From positions 42,771,994-42,835,993 of the forward strand of contig OZ026515.1 of assembly GCA_964019695.1 (NCBI GenBank): a stretch of 64,000 bases of DNA. The letters are read 5' to 3'. The position numbers were made by a program, and so were the translations under genes. Below are positions 51,426 through 62,052 of this stretch, piece after piece. This stretch comes from Loripinus fragilis (Eukaryota; Mollusca; Bivalvia; Lucinida; Lucinidae). Each line of letters opens with the position of its first letter. Position 1 is the first letter of the stretch. The notes under the pieces are model-generated. The model made no database searches and was not told the origin of the DNA. It was given only the letters and a program-made list of their open reading frames with translations.

Positions 51426-51784
51426 TTATTTCGTTCTTACACTTGCAGATAATTGAAGGCAATTACTGTTGACTAATTGTTGGCTAATGTGCACAGTCAA
51501 AGTTAAAATTCTTTGATTTCTCTGGTACAACCTTATACAGATAGAGATTCAACATGATCTATACGTATAACAAAGTGGCATATTTTAGAATATAGAGGTC
51601 ACATGAACGTATATCGTAAGTAGTAGCATATAATATATTTGTATAACATACTGATCTGTTGAAAACTTTCTGAACGCATTTTGGAGGTCGTTAAATAAAT
51701 TTCCTTGGGAAACTAAGGTACACGTCTTGAGCACATTGGTGCATTTAGTTTTCAGTAAATAAAATTATCAGTATATCTATGTCC
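51426..51784. other. No recognisable gene
   Basis: AT-rich spacer between the hairpin MITE and the SINE. It might hold the sulfotransferase promoter, but no motif can be singled out. Confidence 0.35.
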
Positions 51785-51970
51785 CATATTGGTTTGGGGC
51801 CAAACTGAGATATATGGGCTATTTTGCGAGTTTGTTGCACCCACAGGAAGAAAAACTTGGTTACTATTGGCTCAAGGACACAACGCAGTGACACTAGTGA
51901 GATTCGAACCAGCAACCCATCTGTTTCGAGTCAAACACTCTACCATTGAACCACTGTTCTCCAAAACCCG
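51785..51970 (-). mobile_element. tRNA-derived SINE, minus strand
   Basis: On the minus strand AGTGGTTCAATGGTAGAGTG (A box) and GGTTCGAATCTC (B box) are followed by AGTGTCACTGCGTTGTGTCC and TTGAGCCAATAGTAACC. The TGTCCTTGAG core matches the SINE at 27559-27750. It lies 0.7 kb upstream of the sulfotransferase start. Confidence 0.8.
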
Positions 51971-52420
51971 GGCCTTGGGTTTTAGGAGGTTGCATCATGA
52001 GAAAAATTTCTAAAGCGCAGTTGTTTGCATGGGCATAAAACAGGTTTTGTCAGAGTACGACATAGGCTATTATACCTCCTAGATATTTGAAATACCAGCC
52101 TAGTTATGGCCTGGCATGCCTCTATTCAAATGAGACTCAAATCACTGAGCCCTACCGATGACTTAGGAAGCCTCATAGGCATCCATCTGTGATAAGAAGC
52201 CTCCGCTTCTGTGGAGCAGGGGTAAAACTGCTCGCCTTGTAAACTAGGTGACATAACCACCGCACCCTCACACCCCCACACACCCAATGAGCTTCTTTAA
52301 ATGACTTTAGTAATCGTTGGTGCAAATGAGATAATGTTGAAACTGATGCCTTGAAGGAATGGAAGATTAACATCAATATTTTATTTTACTCTCGTAATAC
52401 ACATCTTTTACCCCTAAACC
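51971..52420. other. No recognisable gene; possible tRNA-like fragment
   Basis: On the minus strand at about 52190-52275 GGTGCGGTGGTTATGTCACC and GGCGAGCAGTTTTACCCC look vaguely tRNA-like, without a proper B box. Confidence 0.3.
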
Positions 52421-52424
52421 TTAA

Positions 52425-53564
52425 TCGTCTTTTCATCAACTTAAACGAGGTATCCAGGATTTTCATATGAACTATGTTTTGGTTCCAGCAGATAAAGCTG
52501 CTAACAATGTTGTAGTTGTTTGACGATTGCATTATATTAACACTCTTAAGCGTGAGCTTGTTCAGTGATACTAATGCCTATAAACTGCAGCCTTCTTTGA
52601 GGGAGAGGGTGATTGTCGATGGGCATGGTTGTCACACAGCCCTATATTTCGGTGTCAAAGCTAAAGAAAATCAAAACAAAGTTCCTACGTTGTACTGGTT
52701 ACCTAAACTCTATAAAATCCATATAAAGCAAGATTTATTGCTAATTCTAGTTCTTGTACGACAGCGGAACATTCTAAATTGTTAACCTCGTGTCTTACAG
52801 CTGTTAAAAACATGTTATCAAGTATTGTGATAAGGTATATGAGAGACCTGGTAAAACTAATTTTGGTCTATTAAAAATTCAGGTGAAATCTTAGATAAAC
52901 TTAAAGCTAGAGATTTCAATGCGACCAGTTTGTCTACTTATGATTTTTCTACTCTTTACACTACTTTACCTCATAATTTAATTAAAGATAAACTTATTGG
53001 TCTTACTGAAAGAACCTTCCAGGGAGAAGGCTCTCCTTACCTCGCATGTAATGACAGAAATGCATTTTTACTTCAGAAAAACCTTAAAAATATCATGCAT
53101 GGTCATGTCAAAATGAATGTGATGCGCTGACCTTTTTGTTGGACAACATTTTTATTCGATTTGGCACCAAGCTGTATAGGCAAGTAGTTGGTATTCCTAT
53201 GGGCACTAATTGTGCTCCCCTGGTTGCATATTTATACCTGTTTTGTTATGAGAGGGACTTTATGTTGTCTCTTTCTTATGATAAGCAGGCTGATGTTATT
53301 GATGCGTTTAACAGTACATCCAGATATTTGGACGATATTTTAAACATAAATAATGTTTATTTTGACAATATGGTAAGTCAAATGTACCCTTCAGACCTCC
53401 AACTGATTAAAGCCATTTCCTCTGATACCGAAGCCACATTTTTAGACTTTCATTTATAAATTTCTAATGATAATATTTCAACCAAAATTTATGATAAACG
53501 TGACGACTTTGACATTGTCAATTACCCATTTTTAGATGGTGATCTTCCTTGTTCTACATCCTAT
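52425..53564 (+). pseudogene. Reverse transcriptase, N-terminal and catalytic part (split by insertion)
   Basis: Frames give NYVLVPADKAANNVVVV, VPTLYWLPKLYKIHIKQD, LSTYDFSTLYTTLPHNLI (first catalytic Asp), QVVGIPMGTNCAPLVAYLY and STSRYLDDILNINN (catalytic DD), then SDTEATFLDFHL. These are RT motifs in order, with a P-M-G-T-N-C-A-P-L variant of motif 4 and YLDD in place of YADD. Several stops and shifts (52520, 52785, 53130, 53459) inactivate it. The frame is cut at 53564 by a 6.65-kb insertion and resumes at 60212. Class not certain; Penelope-like is my best guess. Confidence 0.85.
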
Positions 53565-54300
53565 TGGTAGAGCAAAAAACTGGCAAAAAGTCGCTTATTT
53601 AAGGCGGAACCCCTCCCCATCTGTAAAATGGAAAACGATCGCATGAATGATATGGCAAGATGTTGAAGTTTCTTGGATCGCCGGAATTATTTTTTCAAAG
53701 AGGGGCAATGGTGTTAAAATTTGGCAAAAACTTAATTTTTAGAAGTGAAATTGCGAATGTTTGAAATCCATTTGCAGGAACAGATACACGACACCGGAGA
53801 AGAAAGCCTGAAAAATGATCATTGAGTTTTATATAATCCTGACCTGACTTTATTATGAAGTCAAAGTCAGAAATGAAATGTCTTTATTTTTAGGTGTAAA
53901 TCAGTATTTTTTTATAAAAAATAATCCAATTTTTTGTAACCGGACAGGTAAAGTTTTTAAAATTTATAGTTTTTATTTATCTTGTTTTAAATTTGATGCT
54001 GTCTTATTCAACTTACATATATCCTGTCGTGTTTACTTATAAAACCTGCTAAAATATTTTCTTTTTTTTGCCTCGAAAACTGACATTTTTATATTCAGGT
54101 ATATTTTGGGAAATGCATGTTTTGCTGTTTCATAGCTATCAGGGCATTGTTATATTATGAAAATGACGTACATATAGTAAAAATATCAAATGGAAACAGA
54201 ATTTATCATGTTCTGTGGTATCATATCAAGTATTGACACACACTAAAAGAGGAACAAGTGACCCTGGATCGCTCACCTGAGTTTTTGTTTAAAACACTTA
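53565..54300 (+). repeat. Left ~0.73-kb terminal inverted repeat
   Basis: Contains GGCGGAACCCCTCCCCATC, GAAGTTTCTTGGATCGCCGG, AAATTGCGAATGTTTGAAATCC and ends at TGACCCTGGATCGCTCACC TGAG. All recur inverted at 59485-60211. Confidence 0.85.
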
Positions 54301-54660
54301 ATCTAAATGTTTCTATTAAAAACTGACCATGCTCTGGTGAACCCTTGGTGGGTCCATTTTTGTCCCCAGAGCTCTATTTGGAGCAAATTTAAATATGGTC
54401 CATCCACTGGGTGATATCAGGGATCTAGACCTATTGGTTTCAAACCAGGAAATTTTGTATGTTTCAATTTATAAATCAATGTAAACTCTGTGACATCCAG
54501 GATGAGGCCATTTTGACCACATGACTACAATTTGAACAAACTCCGTAGAGTACCACTAGGTGATGTAACATACCAAATATCAAAACTTTGGGGCATTTTG
54601 TTTTCTGGCAAGAATATTTTTTAATGTTTTCTCTAAATAACCTATTGACCGAGGAAAAAT
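54301..54660 (-). repeat. Satellite units inside the TIR element (left)
   Basis: GGTGGGTCCATTTTTGTCCCC, CACTGGGTGATATCAGGG and ACTAGGTGATGTAACATACC are diverged units of the 165-180 bp family, in reverse orientation to those at 58290-59420. Confidence 0.7.
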
Positions 54661-54664
54661 CTGG

Positions 54665-55905
54665 CACATTATAAAAGTAAGTAAGGTTGCAAAGATCAGG
54701 AATCGATACAATCAAGTACCACACCTGACCCAGGATACCAATGGGAAAGTGACAAACTCACAGAAGACACCACAAACGAGAGCCAAGAGGTCAGCCCTTT
54801 CCCAGCAGGTGACCACAAAGCACATATAAAAAGACGCGCACAAAACATAGCAAACACAAGACAGAACAAAAACATAAAAGATCCACAAAAGAAGTACCGC
54901 CTTGGAACGGTCAGTAAAATATTTTACTGGAGGGCTTAAACCGGTTTAACGGCGCCAACCTCACCCTTAATTCAGATGTGGATCAAGACACATAAATATT
55001 TGGTTTGCATGAAAGACCCCTAACTTATCAATGCATCATCTCCTAAAACATATAAATCAAGATATAACAAGGAGATAAAGCAAGGATAAGGACTCAACAG
55101 TAAATTAAACTGAATACCGGAGCAAAAGAAATCCAACAGGTAAACCCGGTGGGCCCGACCAACAGCCAAAGCATCAGGCCCCTACCATCTCATCAATAGA
55201 TAAGTCTTTAAGTCGGAACCATCATAGAGTCTGAAGTCCGACCCACTGGCGTGCAATTAAAGAGGAAAGCAAAGTTGCCAACCGTGATTGGGTTGACTAC
55301 CAAGCATGCAGTCTGTTGCAATACATTAATGTTATAGCCAATCTTTTTTATAATGGGAAATTATTTTAATGAACTGCGCTGAAAAATTATTAGAGCCAAC
55401 AATCTTCTTCAACTTATACACCAAGTCACCATAGAAATCAGGTTCCGAAAGTCCTTGGCGCAAGAGAGATTTAAGTCCAACTTGGAATTTAGAAATCAAA
55501 TCATAGTATCGTCTATAAAATTTTGAAAATGTTTTGCGAAGTTTATGATACCGATAGCCCTGTTTAAGAAGTTTCTGAGTTAACAATTTATTGCGAGTGT
55601 TGAAGTCAGTAACATAGCTAGATGCTCTAGCAAAACGAATGAGTTGAGAGATATAGACTCCATAGGATGTAGAACGAGGAACATCACCATCTAAAAATGG
55701 GAAATTGACAATTTCAAAATCAAAGTCCGACTCGTCACGTTTATCATAAATTTTGGTAGAAACAATATCATTAGAAATTGACAAATGCAAGTCTAAAAAT
55801 GCGGCTTCGGTATCAGAGGCATTGGCTTTATTAAGTTGGAGCTCTGAAGGGTATATTTGACTAACCATATTTTCAAAATAAACATTATTAATATTTAAAA
55901 TATTA
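54665..55905 (-). mobile_element. 5'-truncated RT element, minus strand
   Basis: Reverse-complement copy of 16376-17560: 3' tail at 54680-55220, coding part at 55332-55905. Base identity to the 16.4-kb copy is very high by eye, so both are recent relative to other repeats. It lies inside the 53565-60211 insertion, next to satellite units. Confidence 0.9.
55332..55905 (-). pseudogene. Reverse transcriptase C-terminal part
   Basis: Frame: LNINNVYFENMVSQIYPSE, KIYDKRDESDFDFEIVNFPF, SYGVYISQLIRFARASS and FYGDLVYKLKKIVGSNNFS. Against the 16.4-kb copy there is a two-residue insertion (DESDFD for DDFD). The frame begins just after the YLDD position, so catalytic residues are missing, and it ends early at HYKKDWL because of a lost base in the A run. 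Confidence 0.85.
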
Positions 55906-56100
55906 AGTCGCTCAGTTGAAGTGGAACCTCTCCCTACTCGTAAAATAGGATTGTGATATATCAATGGTAAGTTTTATAACTCTACATTATGAAACCACTA
56001 GAATTACTTTTCAAAACAGGGGCAGTGGCTATTTATTAGGCTTCGAAGAAGAGCAGTCTCATTTAGCATCTAAAATAAGCAAAAGTTGACTGGGTGAAAA
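55906..56100. repeat. Diverged copy of the TIR end, abutting the RT fragment
   Basis: TTAAGTCGCTCAGTTGAAGTGGAACCTCTCCC with TACTCGTAAAATAGG parallels 53588-53630 (AAAGTCGCTTATTTAAGGCGGAACC, CCTCCCCATC, TGTAAAATGG). ACTTTTCAAAACAGGGGCAGTGG matches TTTTTTCAAAGAGGGGCAATGG. An older relative of the TIR element ends here. Confidence 0.55.
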
Positions 56101-57100
56101 GAAATACAAAAATGCAAATAGTTCAAAATTTTAACGTATTAAGGGTGTATTATTTAACCATATAAGCCCTGCACTAAAACTGTTAGGCCTATTTTAATGT
56201 AATACATAAGAACGCGGATCTGACAAAAGTGACCTTAAGGAATCCAAGTAATTATTACGTAAGAGACATTTGAAAACTACTTAAAATAACATAAAATTGC
56301 CGGCATAACTTTATATTTCCATGAAAATGCTTTTTAAACTTTGATGCCATCTAAATAATAAAAGTTTCTGATTATACTTTTTTTTAAGTTTTCTATAATG
56401 GTTGTTGCCATGTGAACACTCAGATCATTTTGAATGTCTATAATACGATCTAGAAGATATAAATTCATGTAACTTCATCTGCATTTCCATTATCACATGT
56501 ATAAGACACGAGAAAACTTTATATTTGCTAGCTGCTTATGCTGAGCATGCAATAATCAACAAACCAAACTAGACCAATACTCTGACGTCATCATATGGTT
56601 AAGGCCATTATTGAAGTCACATTCCTGATTACATTTGTTGTTTCTAACATTCGTATAATTATCAGTTTCGAAGAAATTTTCAGGAATTGCTATTAACATG
56701 TAATACTTTGCAGATGAAACATTAGCCTGATTTTGATTATCGCGATCATAGGGCTATATCCTGGCCCATATATATGCAGAATGGAAGTACCTGATATATC
56801 ATTTTGACATCATTATGTAGTACCATGCTTTCATTAATTTTAATCTATCGTCTTCAATGTACACATATTGTCAGTGCATACGATTTTAACGCATTCCAAA
56901 TCAGGTATGGTCTTTTATACGGCACATAATTAAATATATAGGTTTTGCCTTTGGGTATTAGTAGCAGCATGGAGTTTGTGCCTCACCAATTGTCCTCCTA
57001 AATCTGTTTTAAAGAATAACTATGTAAGTGTTATATTAGAACTTGTCATTTATCTTTATGCCTCGATGTTCATATTTGGTGTTTATTTCAAATTATAAAT
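56101..57100. other. No recognisable gene
   Basis: AT-rich interior of the TIR element. No transposase or other domain in any short frame. Confidence 0.45.
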
Positions 57101-57730
57101 TTAATCTTGGGAGTTAAAGGTCAAGGTCAAATTAAGACAAAATCTGTAATATGACTCATAACATGAACTCCTCTTTCATTTCTACGACCGAGGGTGTTCA
57201 TATATGGCACAATGATTGTCTATGGGGTGTAGAATACAACATAGGTTTCTTATCACTGCTTTGCCATTGGTGTCAAAAGACAAGGTCACATTATTACAAT
57301 CAGTTTATGGCTTGTTACGCCAACTCCTCCTTCACTATTTGACCAAGGGTGTTCATACTTAGCACAATTATTGCTTATGTTGTGTAAATTACAAAGTACA
57401 TTACATATCACCGCTATGGCCCTGAAAACAAAGGTTAATTAGAATCTATTTTATGGTGGCATGTTTTCGACAGAGAAGCTTCATATTTTGTAGAATAATT
57501 GCCAATATTACATTTGAGCCTTAATTTTCAGAATATTTTGAAGCCAGTTGTATGGATTGTAAAGCAATATCTTAGCATTTTTGCTGTAGATTGTTCATAT
57601 TTTGCAAACTGATTGCCTAAGGTGTTCTGTTGTCAATAATAGCCTCTGACTGCTGATATGACCTTTGTATCAAAGTTCAAGGTCAAACTGCTTAAAAACC
57701 TACATTTTGCGCCCTCAAAGTGGTACTTAT
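57101..57730 (-). repeat. Diverged tandem repeat (GGTGTTCATA..GGCACAAT)
   Basis: AGGTCAAGGTCAAATT, ACGACCGAGGGTGTTCATA..TGGCACAATGATTG, CACTGCTTTGCCATTGGTG and TTTGACCAAGGGTGTTCATACTT recur at roughly 160-170 bp. Old satellite-like array. Confidence 0.6.
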
Positions 57731-57749
57731 CATAAATGTGTTTATGACT

Positions 57750-57930
57750 CTCCTAGGTTCTATGCGAGGCAGACCAAAAAGTGGATTATAAATTCCCTGC
57801 ATGGGGTAATAAAGAGGTTCTTAAAGGGTTTAGCTATTTTCTGATAAATCATTTATATTAATCTTAGTAAACCTATATAGGCGGTAAGTCCCCTTTTGGA
57901 GCCCCCTTAGTCCGGTGAGATATTGAAATA
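57750..57930 (+). repeat. Interspersed repeat, copy of 11640-11900
   Basis: GGGGTAATAAAGAGG, TTTCTGATAAATCATTTATATTAATCTTAG and GGCGGTAAGTCCCCTTTTGG match the 11.7-kb copy. Confidence 0.55.
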
Positions 57931-58017
57931 CACTTAGACATGAAGTTATCTTTACCTTAGCAGTTAATCTGCTGATGACACTCATAAACCAAAATGTAGA
58001 CCTTTAAAAATAGTAAG

Positions 58018-58100
58018 TGAGTATGATCAGGAAATACCACAATCACAAACCGCAGACAACCCTGTGGCACCGCATTCTGTTCTGGAAGAGGTGTATAAAT
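58018..58100 (-). mobile_element. RT-element tail fragment (divergent type)
   Basis: GAGTATGATCAGGAAATACC, ACAATCACAAACCGCAGAC and CCCTGTGGCACCGC are the reverse complement of 40372-40438. Confidence 0.8.
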
Positions 58101-58434
58101 GATCATGTTTGAGACACTGGCTGTCTATGGTTTTATGATGGCACAATCTCCTCTTAAATTACTAGCTAGATTTAACTAAGCTTTGCAGGAATGATTCTTA
58201 TATGACCCTCTTAAATAATTGTTCAAATAGTCAAGTCCATTGCATATCTAGGTCACATTGGCTAAAATAGATTTTCAAAATGAAAATCTTCTTGTTTGAA
58301 ACCACAATGCCTAGGGTCCTAATATTTGGTATGTAGCATAACCTAGTAGACCTCCACCAAGTTTGTTCAAATTATAGCCCTGTGGTTCAAATGTCACATT
58401 CCTGGAGGAGGCATATTTTTACATAGGCATGTGA

Positions 58435-58565
58435 TCACCTGCTGGGAAAGGGCTGATCTCTTGGATCTCTTGTGTGTGGTGTTTTCTTGTATTTTGTCAC
58501 TTTCCCATATGGTGTCTCGGATCAGTTGTGGTACTTGACTGTATCGATTTCTGTTTTTTGTCCTC
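58435..58565 (+). mobile_element. RT-element 3' end fragment
   Basis: GTGATCACCTGCTGGGAAAGGG, TTTTGTCACTTTCCCATATGG and GACTGTATCGATTTCTG match 17422-17545. Minimal ~130-bp 3' piece inside the satellite array. Confidence 0.8.
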
Positions 58566-59204
58566 TGCTTTAAATTTGATATTGGGAAAACAAACCAAAT
58601 CTTCTTGTCTGAAACGACAATGCCTAGTACCTTGATATTTGGTATGCAACATCATCTAGTACTCCTCTACCCATTTTATTCAATTTGGGGCACAGAGACT
58701 ATTAAGTGGACCCGTCCGCGAGCTCACACATTCACTATAGGAATCAATTGGGAAAATCTTCTTGTCTGACACCACAGGGCATGAAACATTGCTATTTATT
58801 ATGTAGTATCACCTAGTATACCTCCACTAAGTTTGTTCACATAATGGTCCTTGAGCCAAAACTTGCCCCACCCTGGGGTCACATGCTTTACATAGGCTTA
58901 TATATGGAACACTTAAAATAGTCTAGTCTGAAACCACAGAACCTAGAGTCTATAATTGGCATGTAGCAACATCTAGTAGACTTGCTAAGTTTGTTGAAAA
59001 TTATGTACCTGTGGCGGAAAATGAGGCCGCATCGGGGATCAAGGTTTTATATTTAGCTTATATAGAAAACATATTAAAACACATTCTTGTCATATACTAA
59101 ATGGCTTGATATTTGATATGTAGCAACACCAAGTGGTACTCTACCAAGTTTGTTCAAATTATGGTTCTGTGGTCAAAATGGCATCGTCCTTGAGATCACA
59201 GAGT

Positions 59205-59318
59205 TTATGAGTCTGTTATTGTTCTTTGACTCTTCCTCTTGGTGCCGTGGGTTTGTATGCAGTTTGTGAGTGTGGCATATCCTGGTCATACATTCTTTCT
59301 TACATTGACTTACATATG
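59205..59318 (+). mobile_element. RT-element tail fragment (divergent type)
   Basis: TTCTTTGACTCTTCCTCTTGG, TGCCGTGGGTTTGTATGCAG and GTGTGGCATATCCTGGTCATAC correspond to 28675-28755 and 40365-40435. Confidence 0.75.
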
Positions 59319-59484
59319 GTGAAAACATAAAAACATATTTTTGTCTGTAACCACCAGGCCTGGTATTTGGTATGTAGCATCAGCTGGTAGAGAAAATTTA
59401 AATATGTTCAAATTATGACTCTGGGACCGATCATGGACCACAACGCAGGACATCAAGAGCGTGGCCAGTTTCCAATAGATACGT

Positions 59485-60211
59485 ATAGATAAGACGTTTA
59501 AAACAAAACTCAGGTGAGCGATCCAGGGTCACTGGGTCCTTTTTTTATTATGTCATTACTTGATGTGATATGATAGAACATCATAAATGCTGTTTCCATT
59601 TGAAATGTTTACTATATGTACGCCATTTTCTTAATATGACAATGTCCAGATATACAAGTAACAGCAATACATGAATTTCACAAAATATACCTCAATATCA
59701 AAATGCCAGATTTTGAGGTCAAAACGAAAATATTTTGGTGGGGTTTTTAAGTATACACGACAGAGATATATGTAAGTTGAATAATTCAGCATCAAATTTG
59801 AAACAAGTTAAATAGCGGCATTACATTTTAAAACTTTATCAGCCAGATTACAAAAATTTATGTTTAAATTTACAAAAACTACCGATTTTCACCCAAAATC
59901 CAAGACATTAAAATTCCGGTTTTGACACCATAATAAAATCAGAGTGGACTTATATAAGACTCAATAATCATTTTTCAGTCATTCTTTACTGGTGTCATGT
60001 ATCTGTTGCTGCAAATGGATTTCAGAAATTCGCAATTTCACTTCTAAAAATGAAGTTTTTGCCAATTTTTAACACCGCTGCCCCTCTTTGCAAAAGTAAT
60101 TCCGGCGATCCGAGAAACTTCAACATCTTGTCACATCATTCATACAATCATTTTCCATTTTACTAATGGGGAGGGGTTATCGGTCAATTTGCGCTAGTTT
60201 TTGCTCTACCA
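59485..60211 (-). repeat. Right ~0.73-kb terminal inverted repeat
   Basis: Begins AAAACTCAGGTGAGCGATCC and ends GCGCTAGTTTTTGCTCTACCA, the reverse complement of 53565-54300 with moderate divergence (roughly 80% by eye), so the insertion is not very young. Confidence 0.85.
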
Positions 60212-61195
60212 TATGGAGTCTATATCTCTCAATTCATTCGTTTTGCTAGAGCATCTAGCTATGTTACTGACTTCAACACTCGCAATAAATTGTTAACCAG
60301 AAACTTCTTAAACAAGGCTTTCGGTATCATAAACTTTGCAAAACCTTTTCTAAATTTTAAAGGCGATACTATGATTTGATTTCTAAATTCCAAGTTGGAC
60401 TTAAATCTCTCTTGCACCAAGGACTTTCGGAACCTGATTTCTATGGTGACGTGGTGTATAAATTGAAGAAGATTGTTGGGTCTAATAATTTTTCAGCGCA
60501 GTTCATTAAAATAATTTCCCATTATAAAAAGATTGGCTATTACATTAATGTATTGCAACAGACTGCATGCTTGGTGGTCAACCCAATCACGGTTGGCAAC
60601 TTTGCTTTCCTCTTTAATTGCACGCCGGTGGGTTGGACTTCAGACTCTATGATGGTTCTGACTTAAAGACTTATCTATTGATGAGATGATAGGGGCCTAA
60701 TGCTTTGGCTGTTTGTTGGGCCCACCGGGGTTTACCTGTTGGATTTCTTTTGCTCCGGTATTCAGTTTTATTACTGTTGAGTCCTTATCTTTGCTTTATC
60801 TCCTTGTTATATCTTGATTTATATGTTTTAGGAGATGATGAATTGATAAGTTAGGGGTCTTTCATGCAAACCAAATATCTATGTGTCTTGATCCACATCT
60901 GAATTAAGGGTGAGGTTGGCGCCGTTTAACGGTTTAAGCCCTCCAGTAAAATATTTTACTGACCGTTCCGAGGCGGTACTTCTTTTGTGGATCTTCTATG
61001 TATTTTTCTGTCTTGTGTTTGCTATGTCTTTGTGCGCGTCTGCTTATATATGCTTTGTGGTCACCTACTGGGAAAGGGCTGACCTCTTGGCTCTCGTTTG
61101 TGGTGTCTAACTGTGAGTTTGTCACTTTCCCATTGGTATCCTGAGTCAGGTGTGGTACTTGATTGTATCGATTCCTGATCTTTGCACCCTCGCCT
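60212..61195 (+). pseudogene. RT element, continuation after the insertion
   Basis: YGVYISQFIRFARASSYV continues the frame cut at 53564. A lost base pair near 60295 shifts the frame; it resumes as MISKFQVGLKSLLHQGLSE and KKIVGSNNFSAQFIK, ending at 60666. The 3' tail (60667-61195) matches 17030-17560 and ends GATTCCTGATCTTTGCACCC. With 52425-53564 it makes the most complete RT copy in the window. Confidence 0.85.
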
Positions 61196-61199
61196 ACTT

Positions 61200-62052
61200 A
61201 GAAAAGTGTATGGCCTTCCTTAACTTAATTCCCTGGGACATGTTCGATTTTTAAAGCTATGTTGTTTGGAAAATTGAAGAAAAAAACAAATATGTTTTGG
61301 ACTTAGTGGGTATATGTATCATCATTTACCTGTATTTTTACAGAATCACAGCGTTAAATTTTAGTGAGGTAATATGAGGGCAAATTTTAGGTCACAGACC
61401 TGTAATTGTCAAAAGGGCAGTGATTGGCTCAAAAGGTGTGTGGAAGCTCAGCACAATATTTAAGTTGTAAAGTGTTTCGTGATTGGTCAATAATAAAATT
61501 ACGGGAAATAAATAATATTTATAAGACGGGTATATATTTGATGCACTTTTTGAGACATCTCACTGTTTTTGTTGATTGAGGTTTGCTCGTGTGGCTATAA
61601 AAAAGGACCTTGCATTTTGGTATTTTTTTTCAAGGAAATTTTCCTCTCAGGTAGGGTGCCAACCTTTAGGGGGCCAAAAAGTGGTAAAACATGGCGGTCA
61701 TCAGGGTATTTCATTCTTATTTATTGATTGATATAGGTCCAATCTGTAATTCTATTGCAGCCTCGTTGTGCTTTGAGAGTCGTGAGGACCACAGATTACT
61801 TAAAAGCTATAATGGAGGTCTTTGGGAAAAAAAATACAAGTCTGGGTCCACTAAGTTATTTCTTATTTCAAGATACTGGAGCAAAAATGTTATTTTCATT
61901 TAGAACCAAAAAATAAAATCAGTTACGCTTTTTATAATTATATTCATATTCAAAATTTTGGCAAAAAATAAAGCGTCTAGAAGATTTGAAAAAAGAAAAA
62001 CCGGGTTCATCATGAAATCCACCTCCACCCTGAATCATGCAAGTTAATTTGA
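61200..62052. other. No recognisable gene
   Basis: A 70-codon frame (61691-61903) follows GTAAAACATGGCGGTC and contains no recognised domain. Sequence otherwise AT-rich. Confidence 0.35.

Larger units (their letters stand above)
58130..59484 (+). repeat. Satellite array inside the TIR element (right)
   Basis: A head (AATCTCCTCTTAAATTACTAGC, AATGATTCTTATATGACCCTC) precedes about seven diverged units with CTTCTTGTCTGA.ACCAC, TATTTGGTATGTAGCAT and CCAAGTTTGTTCA. Two RT-tail fragments interrupt it (58435-58560, 59205-59315). Confidence 0.8.
53565..60211. mobile_element. 6.65-kb TIR element inserted into the RT element
   Basis: The left end TGGTAGAGCAAAAAACTGG matches the inverted right end CTAGTTTTTGCTCTACCA. 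TAT flanks both sides (53562-53564, 60212-60214), and the uninterrupted sequence CATCCTATGGAGTC (as at 16570) shows that exactly three bases were duplicated. The inverted repeats extend about 0.73 kb inward (53565-54300 and 59485-60211). The interior holds satellite units, an inverted RT fragment and unassigned AT-rich sequence. I saw no transposase. Confidence 0.85.

Noticed and set aside
52185..52280. tRNA-like SINE on the minus strand
   Set aside because: Only a loose A-box resemblance; no B box at proper spacing.
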